NCBI GenBank assembly: GCA_032158295.1
Contig: CM063244.1
Coordinates: 5,894,510-5,958,509 of the forward strand
Length of the DNA: 64,000 nucleotides
Source of the DNA: Pycnopodia helianthoides
Taxonomy: Eukaryota > Echinodermata > Asteroidea > Forcipulatida > Asteriidae
Direction: 5' to 3'
The notes beneath the pieces were generated by a model. The model was not told where the DNA came from and searched no databases. It saw only the letters and a program-made list of their open reading frames with translations. The position numbers were made by a program, and so were the translations under genes. Positions 31,197 through 45,000 of this stretch are shown here, one piece after another (the first letter of the stretch is position 1; each line of letters opens with the position of its first letter).

Positions 31197-33480
31197 TATG
31201 CGCTATGAACCTTTTAGCTGTCGTGAGTGGAAGTAGGTCAAATTTTGCAGCCGTTTGAAGCTGGGCATCTTGGTATATACAAGCCGCTTGTGGCTGCTTA
31301 GGGTCTCCGCGGCGAATTGAAAACTAAGAAGTAACTACAACTATGTAAGCTAGCGGGTACATAACCATGTGTAAATCTTTTTGGGGGAGGAGTGCTGGCT
31401 CTGAAAAGACCGGTGTGGTCTCTTAAAAAAATGAAAACTTAACAAAACATGTTCTTCAGAAAGCAATAATGTTTAATTGGACAAGTTAATTCCCATTGTT
31501 TTCCCCCCATTGAAACACCGTGTACAGGACTGGTGTGAAAATTGCATCTAATAAAACAAACTATAGCAGTCATATTTTAAAGGAAAACATGAAAGGTAAG
31601 GCATGTTTTTGTATGGGATTTGTCCACTTTCCCACACAATTCCCACTCGTTTCGATTGCGGCAACCAAAATAAGCAACAGTGATTTGGGAGGTCTTTCAA
31701 TTGTTTTTCCTGTACTTCGACATTATTTCAGACTGAAATATGAAGGATCGGTGTTATAGCGTTATAAACTTTAGCAGAGCTTTCAGGTTGAAGCTAATAA
31801 ATATAAGATATTCTCTGTTCTTCCCCCCCTTTCGTCTTTAATGGAACGAAAATAATTATCTAACTAAAGTACTTCTATGAAGTATTTAAGTTGAAATAAC
31901 AGCATCACATTTCAAAATCACGTTTTCTATATTGAATAGACTGTAGCCGGTAACTCGACGGAGACGGCCTTTTTTCAACTTGTTAAATACAACAACAAAT
32001 TTGCTAAGCACAAACAAATCTTGCTTATCAGAAACAGAAAATAATGAGCCGATTTGAAAATAGAGTTTCCTTTACAAATGCGATGAATACAGCTGAATAT
32101 TTCCAGCATTTTTTTCCACGCCATCAAGTGTGATTATTGACTATTCCAGATTGGTGCATTATGTGCTGTTTGTGAATTATGTATGCATGGTTGCACACGC
32201 ACACACTATGCCGTTGGGGGTGACATATAAAGGTCATCATTTTCTTTGTGTGGTACGTGAACTATCCCATTCTTGGAATTTGGTGTTGAAAAGGGGGAGT
32301 CCCATTTGTTTAATAACTACTTTGAATACTGGTACTTCAATAAAAGGTTATTATAATGAACATAAACCACTCCCACCACAAGGCACAAGCTGGTACCCTA
32401 CTCGTTTCTTTTGTCAATGTCCTACTACATTATCATGTAACATTAGCTTACAAAAAGACTAACCTACTTGTACATTCCACAGCCTTTCTGGCAGGTGACA
32501 TGGTGACACAATGGTCATGCGGGAAAATTTACATGTTGTGTCACGAGTTTCACGTAAATTCTAGAGGTATAGAAAAGTAAAAGCAACTTTTGAGATGTGC
32601 CCCCCTTTCTTCACTTCAAAAGTTGATAACAATTTGACATTGCAATCTCCACAAACTGTAGGAATGTTTATGTGTTTTTTCCATTTGTGCTGTATTGTGC
32701 TTGCAGGAAGTCCAGGCTCCATGGCCCTTTTGTAAAATTGTCACAGGTTGATATGGTTCTTTGCATACCTTTCCATAAGAACTCCTATGGGTACAGGCAA
32801 GAGGTTTATGTTTAAGAGCCAAATGTGAAGTAACACTGGTGAAAAAAAGAGTTGAATGGCAACGCTTTGACCCCCCCCCCTGACTCTTTCAAATTGTTTG
32901 CGTTCATCTGTCTATTTTGGTCTGTGTGTTGTATACTTTGTTTTAAAAAACAACAATCTTTGTCATGGTGTTTGAGGAACTGTTTTTTAATGGAAGTACT
33001 AGTTATTGACTTTACTTTAGAACGTTCCCCAACAAATTTTGTTTAACGTTTAAATGCTGAAGATTTTATTTCTGAAATGCCGCTGTACAAAAAACAACAA
33101 CACAGCTTTAAAAAAAAAATGCTGTCCTTATTTATTTTATTACTGCTCATTGAACCATAGGGCACTGATTGATTAGTCTTCCCTCCATAGTAATATTGAT
33201 ATAAGTGCATCTGCATCTTCCATTTTTGGGGGTTTAAACTTTGAAAAGGTGGATTTTGTTCTGCATAAGAAAAGTGGACTTTCTCAAGTTTTTTTTTATA
33301 AGGATGCTAAATAAGATGGGTACGGGCAACAGCGATTGGTCAGTTCATGGACGTAATGTGATTGGCTCAATATTTTTTTTTATTCTGACGCCCATGTATG
33401 TATTAACCATTCACTGGTTGACTTGCTTTGCTTGCCGCGCAACCTTTTTATGTAGACTGGTTTCTTAGTGCGTTGTGTAT
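31197..33480. other. Intergenic region between the two receptor genes
   Basis: Only fragments seen: a piece of the 24257-24402 foldback family at about 31385-31430 and a scrap of the GGGCCCAATTT family near 31990-32030. No coding exon supported. Confidence 0.4.
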
Positions 33481-33849
33481 AGAGGGATGCTGGGTGTTAG
33501 ACCGGATTGGACTGTTTCCCTTACCGTGCCGTGACGGCCGGACGGACCGTAGTATCAAGAGAACCCACACACACGCTCATTTCACACACACCACATTATG
33601 TAAGAAAAAGGATGTTTCAGGTAGGTTCTTCATAGAAAACAGGCAGGAAACCCTTGATAAACACTTTCCTGAGTTATATACAAAACAGCGACCACCAACA
33701 ATGATCATGAATTGCCAGTTTTGAAGGTTCAACACTCTCGTTACAAGTTGGCTTTGATGAGTTTTTCTGTGCGACGACCGACCGAAACACCGGAGCGTAC
33801 GGTCACCCCGGCCCGGGTGTGAAACGGTTTTCCCACGGCGTTGGGCACG
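33481..33849 (+). promoter_or_regulatory. Putative 5' untranslated region and promoter-proximal part of copy B
   Basis: CpG- and GC-richer than its surroundings (GTGCCGTGACGGCCGGACGG; CACCCCGGCCCGGGTG). It ends at an ATG in good context (A at -3, G at +4). No TATA box is obvious. The transcription start cannot be placed. Confidence 0.35.
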
Positions 33850-33972
33850 ATGGGGCAGTGCGGCGTGGTTGTTGTGTTAGCGTTGCTTTCCGTTGTTACT
33901 TACGGGAGGCATATGGCTCCCTTCACCGACCCTTCTTGTCTCGTTAGCAAGAGTTGTTCCTGGCATTGGCAG
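33850..33972 (+). CDS. Copy B exon 1: signal peptide and N-terminus
   Basis: ATG at 33850 in strong context. MGQCGVVVVLALLSVVTYGR is a typical signal peptide with cleavage likely near TYG. A stretch with two cysteines (PSCLVSKSCSWHWQ) follows. Donor GTAAGT at 33973. Phase 0, matching exon 2. Confidence 0.75.
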
Positions 33973-36045
33973 GTAAGTGCTTTGAAATTTTGATATTTTT
34001 TCTTCAAATGTTTGAATATGTTTTTTTGAAATATTGACACTGAATGGAATAAATCAAAGCTTTACGGACTAAATATTACTAGCAATGTTATCATCATCAT
34101 GGAGGTAGAAATACCTCCATGTTTGGTTTTTTGTCACCTGTGAGCACGTAGGCCCTACTTGCTTGCCATGGGTGAATAAACCGGGGCAATATAAAGTTCA
34201 AAACCTAATTAAATGAACATTACAGAATTGGCTCACTGAGCGATTAACTCCAATCGGAAAGTTAGTTTATTCATTTCTCATCAAATATGGCATTTCAGAC
34301 GGAAATATTTCAAGGGATGTTTTCTACTAATATCATCATTAGACCGTGTAAGTTGTATGTAAATTTGTGATTAAAAAAAATTATATTTCACCAGTTTTTT
34401 TCTTACAAATTATGTAATGTTCCTTTAAAGGCACATTACAGAATTGGTAATTGTAAAATATACTTTTGATCACAGATTTACATAAAACTTACACGGTCTA
34501 ATGATGATGATAGTAGAAAACATCCCTAGAAATATTTCTGGCTGAAATGCCATATTTGATGAGAAATAAATCAAACTAATTTCCGATTGGAGTTTATCGC
34601 TCATGAGCGTTTTATTCATGCATTGTATAACACATGCAAATTTGTAATCGGTTTTTCACTATTTTCTCGTGACCCAGATGGCCGATCGATCTCAAACTTC
34701 TACAGGTTTGTCAGTTTATGTATATGGTGGATTATATAAAGTGCTTACACTGCCAGCAACTGTTTTGTTAGCAAAAACCAATTCTGTAATGTTCCTTTAA
34801 GCTTCATAAATTATACAATTAAAGATTTGTGAACACTTCTCTATTTCTCCATCATTCAAAGAGTGTATCTACTGTATTGCATTGTACATGTATTTTATTT
34901 TAATCCGAAACTGGAACAAACCCCATAACCCTTGGTAGGGTTATACATCTGAATATAAATAACAAATAAGTTGTAAATGAAGGAGAGGAATGCTAACAGA
35001 AAACAAATACCGTCAATAAAAAGATATATTTGGCAACGAAATATAGCTTCATCGGTTAGGTCCATCAAAAACTAAAATCTATGTTCCCAACCGAGGAACT
35101 CAAACTCAATTTAATGGTTATTGATATTGTCAATATTCCTAAAGTATTTAAATAATGGACAGTATAATCATTTTGTGTTTTTGATGTTTATGTCCTGTAA
35201 CTGTTTTTTGTTTTTTTTGTTTTTTTTACTGGGTGTTCTTTTGGTGATTTAGGTCGCTTTCCGACAATCCATTTAGGCTATACTGTTTGTTTTTTGTATA
35301 CTTCCACATATTCTTCTGTTTTTTTAATTCCTTGTTCAGATTGTTATTCCAAGTCTTCTGTAATATATTCATTGTACTGCTTTTTTAAAGTCTGGATGAC
35401 TAAAAACATCAATAAAATATTACAACATTCGCACTAACTTGATTGTTAAGAGGTTAATAATTAATGGATAAACTGACTACATGTCCCCCTGGGGAGGAGT
35501 TACAAAGGGGAGGCAAAGTCCAACATTCATCCAAGATAAGAGGTGTAGATTGCAACCTTGTCCCCTGATCAGCGATCACATAATACTGCAACCGCATACC
35601 AGATACTGCAACTTTACCTAAACCTGTACGGGTTGAACAATGACAAATTGACGAGAGCAGGACTTGAACCTGTGACCTCCGGATTAATGTGCCAGCGCTC
35701 TAGCAGCTATCTAGCCCTGTGTTCGCGGTGTCCCTATTTTGTCAATGTTTTGTTGGGGGGGGGGGGAGGTGCCAGTTAGAAGCCATTCAACCTGTAGTGC
35801 TGTATAGCCAGGGATCACCCCAATTTTTTTACGATACACCCTGGGAAGCGGCAGCAGAGGGATCACCTTCAGGGGATGCAACTTTTTTATTTCGAATATC
35901 AAGTAATAAACCACAAGGGGAAACTGACTCGGTAAATTGACTGAGTATGGATTTTGAAAAACACAAAAAAATGAATAAATCTTATTTGATACTTATTTAC
36001 TATTTGTTGTTCCTTTTCAATCTATAAATCAATCAACAATCAATT

Positions 36046-36088
<43 letters not shown>

Positions 36089-39000
36089 CAATATACATAT
36101 TGCTGGTATCAGTAAAAAAAGAAAAGAAATATGGTCCGAGGCGCTTTGACAAAGAAGTACACATAAATCATATACATGACATGGAGCGGCTTGACAGAAC
36201 AAATGAGTTTGGGTCTCTTCTTTTCCATAATACTCGCTGTTTGTGTTAAATGAAAATTTATCTTCCAAAAGAATTATTCCGTTGATTCATGAAATCATGG
36301 CTTGTACTGTAGTCACCTTTTTGTGTGTAACATTCACTAATTGTTAGAAGAACAAATTTAATTTATCATATGTTTATGTTTTACTTATACAAGAATAAAG
36401 TTGAGTTATTAAAGGGAAGGTTAATCATTTATGAGGGCTTGGTCAAAATTCGGGGAAAATATGTTTTTATATATAAGTCAGAAAAAGCTTATTCATGTGT
36501 CAACGGTGGGAAGATATTAATGTAAAAATATTAAAAGGGATGCTAAAATGTGTAATAAATTACTCATGATAGCCGGACAGATAATACATTTACAACAGAT
36601 GTAATTACTGGCCATGCATCCATGCAGGTTAGGTTAGCTGTATGAAAGCAACCTTCCTTATTGTATTTAATTATCGAGCAAGGACACGCAGAATAAACAA
36701 TGGCTTAGTCTCGAATCTTTTGTCGACGGCCATCTTTTGTCGATGGCCGGCCAACCGAGTTGGGGAGTTGAAAGGGGGTTCCCCCCTTTTTCACAGTCAC
36801 CATCATCATCTTGTTTTTAAGTGTAACATTCCACTGAAGCCACGCCCACTTCACACAAACTGGCTCCAACTACAATTATCACTACAGAAGCCCATCTAAA
36901 TTTATTAATTTAGTTTTTGTATGAGGATTTATGCAACCATTGACGTTTAATAGTTATTGACACATTCCAGGCGCGGATACGGGTATTTGTTTAATTAATA
37001 GGCAGGGGGGACACCTAATTTTGTCAAATGTTGATCAACCTATATAGTCTGTGCCGTGACCCCATGTTCCATTGGTTTATGTACGTACATGTATGCCTTC
37101 AAAACCAAGTTTGAACCTGTTTTTGGCTGGAGAAAGATGCATAAGTTAATTGAAAGCAGTCAGCCCTTGTTGTGTATTATAGTGTGGGACATGTCAACGA
37201 GACGAACCAGCAACCGAAAGGAAGTGATCCTAGGTTTTGACTTTGCTTTCAAAAGCATCAAAAGCAATGTTTTTTTGCTTGTATTTAGTGTATAGTTGAC
37301 CCCAAAAGGCTTGGGTCAACTATACACTAAATACAAGCAAAAAAAACATTGCTTTTGAGCCATGGCTCATGGGGGCCGGCGGAGAGCGCCGCTCGACCCA
37401 TCAAGTGGCAAGGCCAATCGGGTCCCGAGCGCAAGGAGCGGGCATGCAGGGCGAGTGCCTGTTTGGGTAGTGGGGCCCCGTTGGGACCCTTGCTCGATGG
37501 TCAAACGGTCAAACAGTCGACCATTTTGACCATTGGACCGTTTGACCATTTGACCGTGCATCTGGTATAAAAAGCTCAGAGCTTGGGACTTATTTTGGTC
37601 TAATTCTCCAGCACTTCTCAAAACACAGTGAGCTCATAGAGGAAGTGATCCTAATACCTTGGTTGTGTAGAAGTTTGTTCAAATGCATTAAAAAGGGACT
37701 GTTTTTGTTTCAGTTGCCTGGCTATTGTTATTGTTTCAGTTATTATTTCAGTTATTGTTATCAATTTATCTTTTATTTGGTAGAGCCTTCTAAGCAGATT
37801 TCAGTTTCGATCATGCTGTTGATAACATCTATTACAAGTCGAAAAACGTATAATTATGTTGGTAGTTTTTACTGGAAACTGGTGCACTGAACTGTATGAT
37901 AAGGCACTGTGGTTTTATATACTCCGTGCTTTTTGTTGACTGAGAATAAGCCATTTGTACAGGGAAAGCACTGGGTATTGACCATGCATGCAACTTGTGA
38001 CATCACAATGTTCACAAAAGAGCCACAGAGCCTGGGGCTTCCTGCCGGCACGATCTGCACACAGCCCAATGGAAGACAACATAAAATCTTTTATATGCAG
38101 CTCTTAGGCTATAGATCCTTGTCATTTGATTGAACACGCGTCATGTGTCATACTTTATTTTGCCGTGTCCATACTGTTTTGACACTCCAAATTCTACATG
38201 TATATTGATAAATATAGGACGCTTGGAACGCTCCGCAGTGACGCTTTGCGCGTGCCGATAGACTTGTATTGAGCACATAGAGCTATATATATTGACTAGA
38301 GTGCTAACTTGCTCTGAGTTTAGAAGCCACCCTGGGCGCAGACATGTTTGATGTGTTGCGTGACTACGGAACGATTTCAATTTTAAGAGAGCACACATGG
38401 CCGCGAAAATTTTGCATTCGGCGTGCGCGCTTACGTACGCGCCATATTTAATCTAACGATTATTGCTCTTTTAAACAGGTGATTTTAGTGATGTCTTAAA
38501 AAAAATATGTAGTAGGTGATTCTCTGATGTTGTTACTTACGTCTTAGGAAAAATGCTGAGTCGAACTAAAGCCTTGTTTGGGAGGATTCAATGCTTCAAG
38601 ATGTCAAGGGGAAAAAAAACGAAATCTGCTTCAAGGATACACAATATGCCGGCAAGAATGACGAACTCAAAACAAAAAAACGTATACGCGCAAACGCACA
38701 TGTTAAACATGACGCACATGACGCTCGCAGTTTGTACGCTCATTAGCAGATTGTGCGTTCTCATTTGCTGCATATTTGGTTCGATGACGCATAGAAAAGA
38801 ACAAACGCTTTATCATGCAAATAGCCGTACAATTGCCGTACAAAATTTCAAGCTTTTGTATTGGTTTGTACATAAACATGGATGCGCCCACACGGCTTCA
38901 AAACCTTAGTGCGTGTATAGCGGGGTGTTAGCGCTCTAGTCAATATATATAGCTCTATGATTGAGCACCATTGATTGCGTTACGCACCATTAGCGCGCGC

Positions 39001-42000
39001 ACGTAAACCTGCCCGACAACACGTGCATGGCTATGAAGGCTAAACACGCTTTAGCCAACCGGTCTTAAACAGCTCGATCTATGTCGTAATACCTTATTGG
39101 TGAAATAAATTATTAATTTGTCTAAACTTTGTATTAACTATTGTTGAAATAAATTGTGAATTATATGAAAAATATCAATTAACAAAGGGTCTCTGTGTGA
39201 GGTATATAAAGCAAACATATAGAGTTGGCCATCTAATAATTGCTTAACAAGCATTTCCTTGTCACACATTTCCAGTCTTGTCGAAGTCCATACAAATTGG
39301 GTGTGGAGTGCCATAGGAGAAGAGGAAATGGGAGGATTTGGGCCGCATGCCAGCAAAACTGCCTATTGTCTGCCAGGGTTAGGCCTAATAGTGTCATTTT
39401 TGTTGGTTCTTAAAGGAACATTACAGAATTGGTTTTTGCTAGCTTAACAGTTGCTGGCAGTGTAAACACTTTATGTAATCCACCATATAAATAAACTGAC
39501 AAACTTGTTGAAGTTTGAGATCGATCGGCCATCTGGGTCACGAGAAAATAGTGAAAAACCGATTACACATTTGCATGAAATCATAATATAGATTCAACAT
39601 GAATAAAACGCTCACTGAGCGATAAACTCTAATCGGAAAAATTAGTTTATTCATTTCTCATCAATTATGGCATTTCAGACAGAAATATTTCAAGGGCTGT
39701 TTTCTACTATCATCATCATTAGACCGTGTAAGTTTTATGTAAATCTGTGATCAAAAAGTATATTTTACAAGTTTTTTTCTTACCAATTCTGTAATGTTCC
39801 TTTAAATTTTTGTGTTATGAATACAAACGCTTTGTGTTGGTAGCTGTAACAGTAAGTTGATTTCATTGAATGCAACATTGGTTTTGGGAGAGTTGTATTA
39901 ACAAATATTTTAATAAATGAACAATTGCTTATGTGCATGTGTTTATGACTGGTGTCATGCATAAAATATTGAATTCCTTCTAAAGTTGTTCACAGAATGA
40001 CTAACAATGGGTCTTTCAATATAAGCACTTGACTAGGCTTGTCATTGTGCTTCACAGAGGCAACTGCCTGCTGCCTCCAGTACTTAGAGATGGAAAGCAG
40101 AAGTACTTATACTGGGTAAAATTCCTTTGTTTCTAGAAAGCTAAGCATGCAAACTTTTTCAAGAACAATAGCTTTTACCTGGTTGAGTCTACTGCAGCAC
40201 CCAAGATTTAGAATTATTTTTCATTGGCTGTAATGCCTTGGGGGCCCTTAAAATGTTCCTTTAGAAATGTTGGCTCGTAGCTGCCTGCCTTTCACTTCTG
40301 TGGACCCCTGTTCGAATCCCACTTAGGACCGGAGCCTTGCAGTCTCTACGTGATATGCATCAATTGAGTAGGGCATCCTCGGCTAGAGATCAACAGAAGG
40401 TTGCTTATAGATGGATTGCAATAGACGTTACCGTCCGCCATCTTTGATGAATTGTGCACGCATGAAGAGCTATCATTGGCTGAGAGTCTTGCGTAGCGCG
40501 TGTACTCGTGCACTTTTCCATTGTTTCATATCAAAGATGGCGGTCAATGACGCGTATTGCAATCCATCTATTGACCCATCCTGTGTGCTACGTGTACATA
40601 GCTGTGCTTTTTCCATGATTTCATCATCACTTTACCTCTTGATGACGTCAATTCATAAGGTCCATTTGGGACATTTGTTCAAATTCGTTTTCAACTTATT
40701 TAAATCTTCAACCATATTGGTTACAGTGCCAGTCACTTTTTACGATCCCTTGTTGTTACTGCCAGAAAGATTTAAAATAACAATAATTAGAAATTAGACA
40801 TCTGTGTCAAGACTCTTCACAGTTCTCGTTTCAACTTCTGGCTTCTGCCGCTCAATCGGTGGCCTGTTACTTGTGGTTTAAGAGTTCACTCTTGGTTATA
40901 CTTCTGAACTCAGCCATCTTGTGTGAATTCACTGATTGGCCATAGCTTTTCTCCACATAGTTGCTCTTTTGCTCTCCACTCTGCCTGGTTTAGTCGTTCA
41001 CCACAAAAAGGGTGTTGCACACAGCAATACAAAGATTTTGTGTTGCCACACAGGCAATAAAGATTTTGTGTTGCCCCACAGGCAAAAACACAGATTTCTC
41101 CGCATAACTGGCCCTATTAAGCCATCCTTGTCAGCAGGCGTTGCCAACATACATTGCAGTAGCCGACAGAGTGGGACAAAAGGCATCTTGCCTCGATGCT
41201 GTCTCATGGTGATCTGCCTGGACTGCGTCCCAAAACCTACATACTAGAATTCATTGCTACTTGCATAAGCTCGCCTCACTGTCAAAACTTAAAACCAGCA
41301 GAATACATTTGCATAAGATACAGCCTTGCCATCTAGAATTCATTACACTGTGACTGAGAAAAGCTATGACCCTTATTGTACTTTACATTCCAAAACCTCT
41401 GCATTATGTAGACTTGTGCCCTGGCTGTCTATTAATGGGACTCTTAGAAACTTAAAGAACAACACCAAAACTATGTTGCCCTATACATTGCTGACCAGTA
41501 TTCCAAACTACTTCTACTGATGGAATGTAAGCTATTTTCAGTATTAAAATACAATGAAGTCAAAGAAATCATGACAATCTGCTCTAGCAGTGCAAAGGTC
41601 GTGGATTCGAATCCCACCCGAGTGATTTGCCTGTGATTTTTTTTTTCACAGAGCTCGGGAAAGTACTGCTGAGTTTACAGTGCTTAATACACATCGGTGT
41701 AAGGGTAAAACCAATTTAAATTCTTTATCCCCCATGCAAAAATAAACATCCCCCCAAAAGAGTTAAATTAACATTCATTAAATTAGAAACTAGCCATTAA
41801 GTGTTTGGTCTTATGACAAACTAAATGCTGTTCTGATAATGTTGATACCTAGTGACATCATGGTGACAAAAATTGCTTCTCTGATGTAGTTTGGTACATA
41901 CCTACATTGTAGTACAATGACTCGGTATGATAACATTAGTACACAATTATCTCAGTCAATTATCTGGCACTTGACACTAGAGAGCGTGATAATAGGCCTA

Positions 42001-45000
42001 AGTGAGGACACCACCATACATGTTTTTAAAGCTGGGATCGCAGTGCTGTTTTTTTATATTTTTTTTTTTACAATAACACAATTAAACAAAATGTTTCATT
42101 TTTGGTGTCAAGACATTCTTTAAAAAATGTGTACACGTCGTTTATTATTTGAGTTTCCTGTGTGGACTCGAACGGACAGCGCAACTAGGATCGCATGTGT
42201 AAATTAATGTTCACTTCCAAGTGAATATTAATTTATTCATGGGTTTAAGCATGTGTACAACATTGGTAATTGTCAAATATCAGTATCCATACTTTGTGTA
42301 AACCCAACATATCCATGAAATATTAAACAAACCTGTGAAAATTTAAGCTCAATCGTTCATCAAAGTCACAAGAAAACATGTAAAAGACCTATGTTTTCAC
42401 TGTTTTCAAACATCGGATTTTATCACCGTGATAAAAACTAGTTGTTTTACAAATTTCTCAAAAACTATATAGCATTTCAAGCAAAACTATTTCACACAAA
42501 AAGTTTTTCACCATGACATCTTTATATCATGTAAGTTATGTGCCAATCTGTGAACATTTATACTTTTAGCTAATGTCTGTAACAATCTGTGTATTTCAAC
42601 AGTCACCAGGACAGTTTTGTTGAAGTTATGAACAAATTTGTGCACAAAATTATGAGTTTGTGAATCTCTGTTAAAGGCACTGGACACGTTTGGTAATTAC
42701 TCAAAACAAATATTAGCTTAAAAACTAACATGGTAACGAGCAACGGAGAGCTGTTGATAGTATAAAACATTGTGGGAAACGACTCCCTCTGAAGTAACGT
42801 AGTTTTTGAGAAAGAGGTAATTTCTCACTCACTGGCAGAAGTCTTTTATTTGCACCTGAAAGCACACAAATTTGTGCAACGAGGGTGTTTTTTCTTTCAT
42901 TATTTTCTTGCAACTGCGATGACCAATTGAGTCCAAATTTTTACAGATTTGTTATTTTACGCATATGGTGGGATACACCAAGTGAGAATAATTTTTGACA
43001 ATTACCAAAGGTGTCCAGTGCCTTTAAGACGTCAGCAAAAGATCAGAGCAGTTGGACGGAAATTTCACAAATTTTTCCACCACAGCACAAAACAAACTCA
43101 CAGGAATATTTTGTGCACTTGCTATAAACATATTATGCTGGCGAGCTGCATTAAATCCTGTTTAGACTTAGTTTTTTCATTATGAAGTTCATGAAGTTCG
43201 GGCTTAGTTCCCCCTCAGCTGAGTACGCTCATTCTCTCGATATACAAAAGGCAGGGCCGATTTGTTACCATGGAAACGGCAGAGCCATTCACTCGTGCGC
43301 GTGAGCGAGAGAGCTTCTTTGTGCGAGCAGTGTTGGGATTAATTTGGTAATTTTCAAAGAACGTCACGAACGGGTCACACCATAAAGTCAAACCATTATT
43401 ATTCTGATGTCAACAAGTTTGCAAACTCAATGTATTATGATCCTTCGTGCAATTTCTGATCAAGCTTTATTATTCCTTTGGTGTTGTTGTTGTCGTTTTT
43501 TTTTACCTATAATATGTTATACTTACAGTTTTTTGATGTAGACTTTCCAAAGTTGCCAAATTCTAGGTTTATCTTGAATTTCATTCATTGTGCATTTTAC
43601 ATTTGGGGTAATTGGTGGACAAGTGTTTGTATCTATATATTTTGTTTTTAGTTTGATTTCTGTCCTTTTCAAATAACATGGACCTCTAGCGTTTTATATT
43701 ATATTGAATGTATTTTGTTTGTGCATTGTCACAGAATGTAACTACTCGGTGAAGCCAGGTTTTCCATTTCACTCGGCTTCACCTTTGTGAAAGCGAATAG
43801 TCCAGCGACAATGCACTCATAAATGCATCCAATATTTGTACTTTAACTGCTACAGAATTGTAAACATTTTGCCCACAATGCAAATGATCACATGACTATG
43901 GTTATTTATTAAAAGTATTATACAGGATTGGTAAGGATACAAAACATCATTGTATAATTTTAGTCTCAAAGCTTTCTATTTATGAAGTTCATACTAAAGA
44001 ACCATTTTTCCCGTGAAATTTTTCCCTTTGAAATGAAGTCATATTCGAGAAAACTGTATCTGAAAACCTTTAAAAAAAAGAAGCAGAAACAGCTGATTTT
44101 GGTTTTTGCAACCCAAAATCTAGGACAATGTGTTTACATGCTGAACATTGTGCATGTTTTTTTCACTATTTTCTCCTGAATCACACCACGGGTTAAGCCC
44201 TTTCACAGGTTTGTTATTTGAATGCATGGTTGATCACACTATTCACCAAACATGAATACTATCTGTGACTATTTTTGTGTGTGTTTGGATTGGCTTAAAG
44301 GCACAGTACACGTTTGGTAATTGGAGCCTACTGATTGTGTTAATCCTATGTAATTGTAGGTAATTACAATAAAATTAACCTGTGAAAATGTCACTTCAAA
44401 AGGTGGTCGTGTTTTTTTGAGATATCACCGAAAAACCGGAGCGAATAATTTCCACGCAGGAAGACTATTCCCCATAGGAATACACAGTCTGAGAAGCGTT
44501 TCTGACAGAAACGCTTCTCAGATTCAAATTTTGGGGAATAAAAAGTGAAATATCTATTTTCCATAGCCGTAGTACTTCGAAGTTAAAAGTTTCTCAACAT
44601 TCATTATACTACCCAAGGCTGCTGTACTTCTTACTAAGTAAGTGTTTATTGCCATTATTTTTCAGAGTCATTACCAAACGTGTACTGTATGTGCCTGTAA
44701 GATTTAACCTTGCACTACATAGTGAAAGTGTAAAAGGGGTAAAATGACACTGGCCACAGTAATACTGGTTCTACTGGGGCTCGTTAGTGTTCTCATCTAT
44801 ATCATGTACTCTAGCGCATCAGCTTTCGCATAAGCCAGGCACTTTGTAATTGACGTCATGGTTGGCCTCCAAACTGTCAACTTCATAAATATTGAATAAA
44901 TCTTCATAAATACCCTGGACAGTTTTAAAGGCAGTCATATTGGTTGAAAGGTGGTGGTCACATGACCATGTTTGTATGAAACTGCTGATATAGCTTAAGC

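Noticed and set aside
38553..38909. 118-codon frame inside the hAT-like element as a transposase remnant
   Set aside because: No DDE-type or BED-type residues recognisable; cysteine, methionine and basic content look random.
40411..40797. 128-codon + strand frame
   Set aside because: Its first part is the foldback MITE at 40408-40570 and the rest has no recognisable features or splice support.
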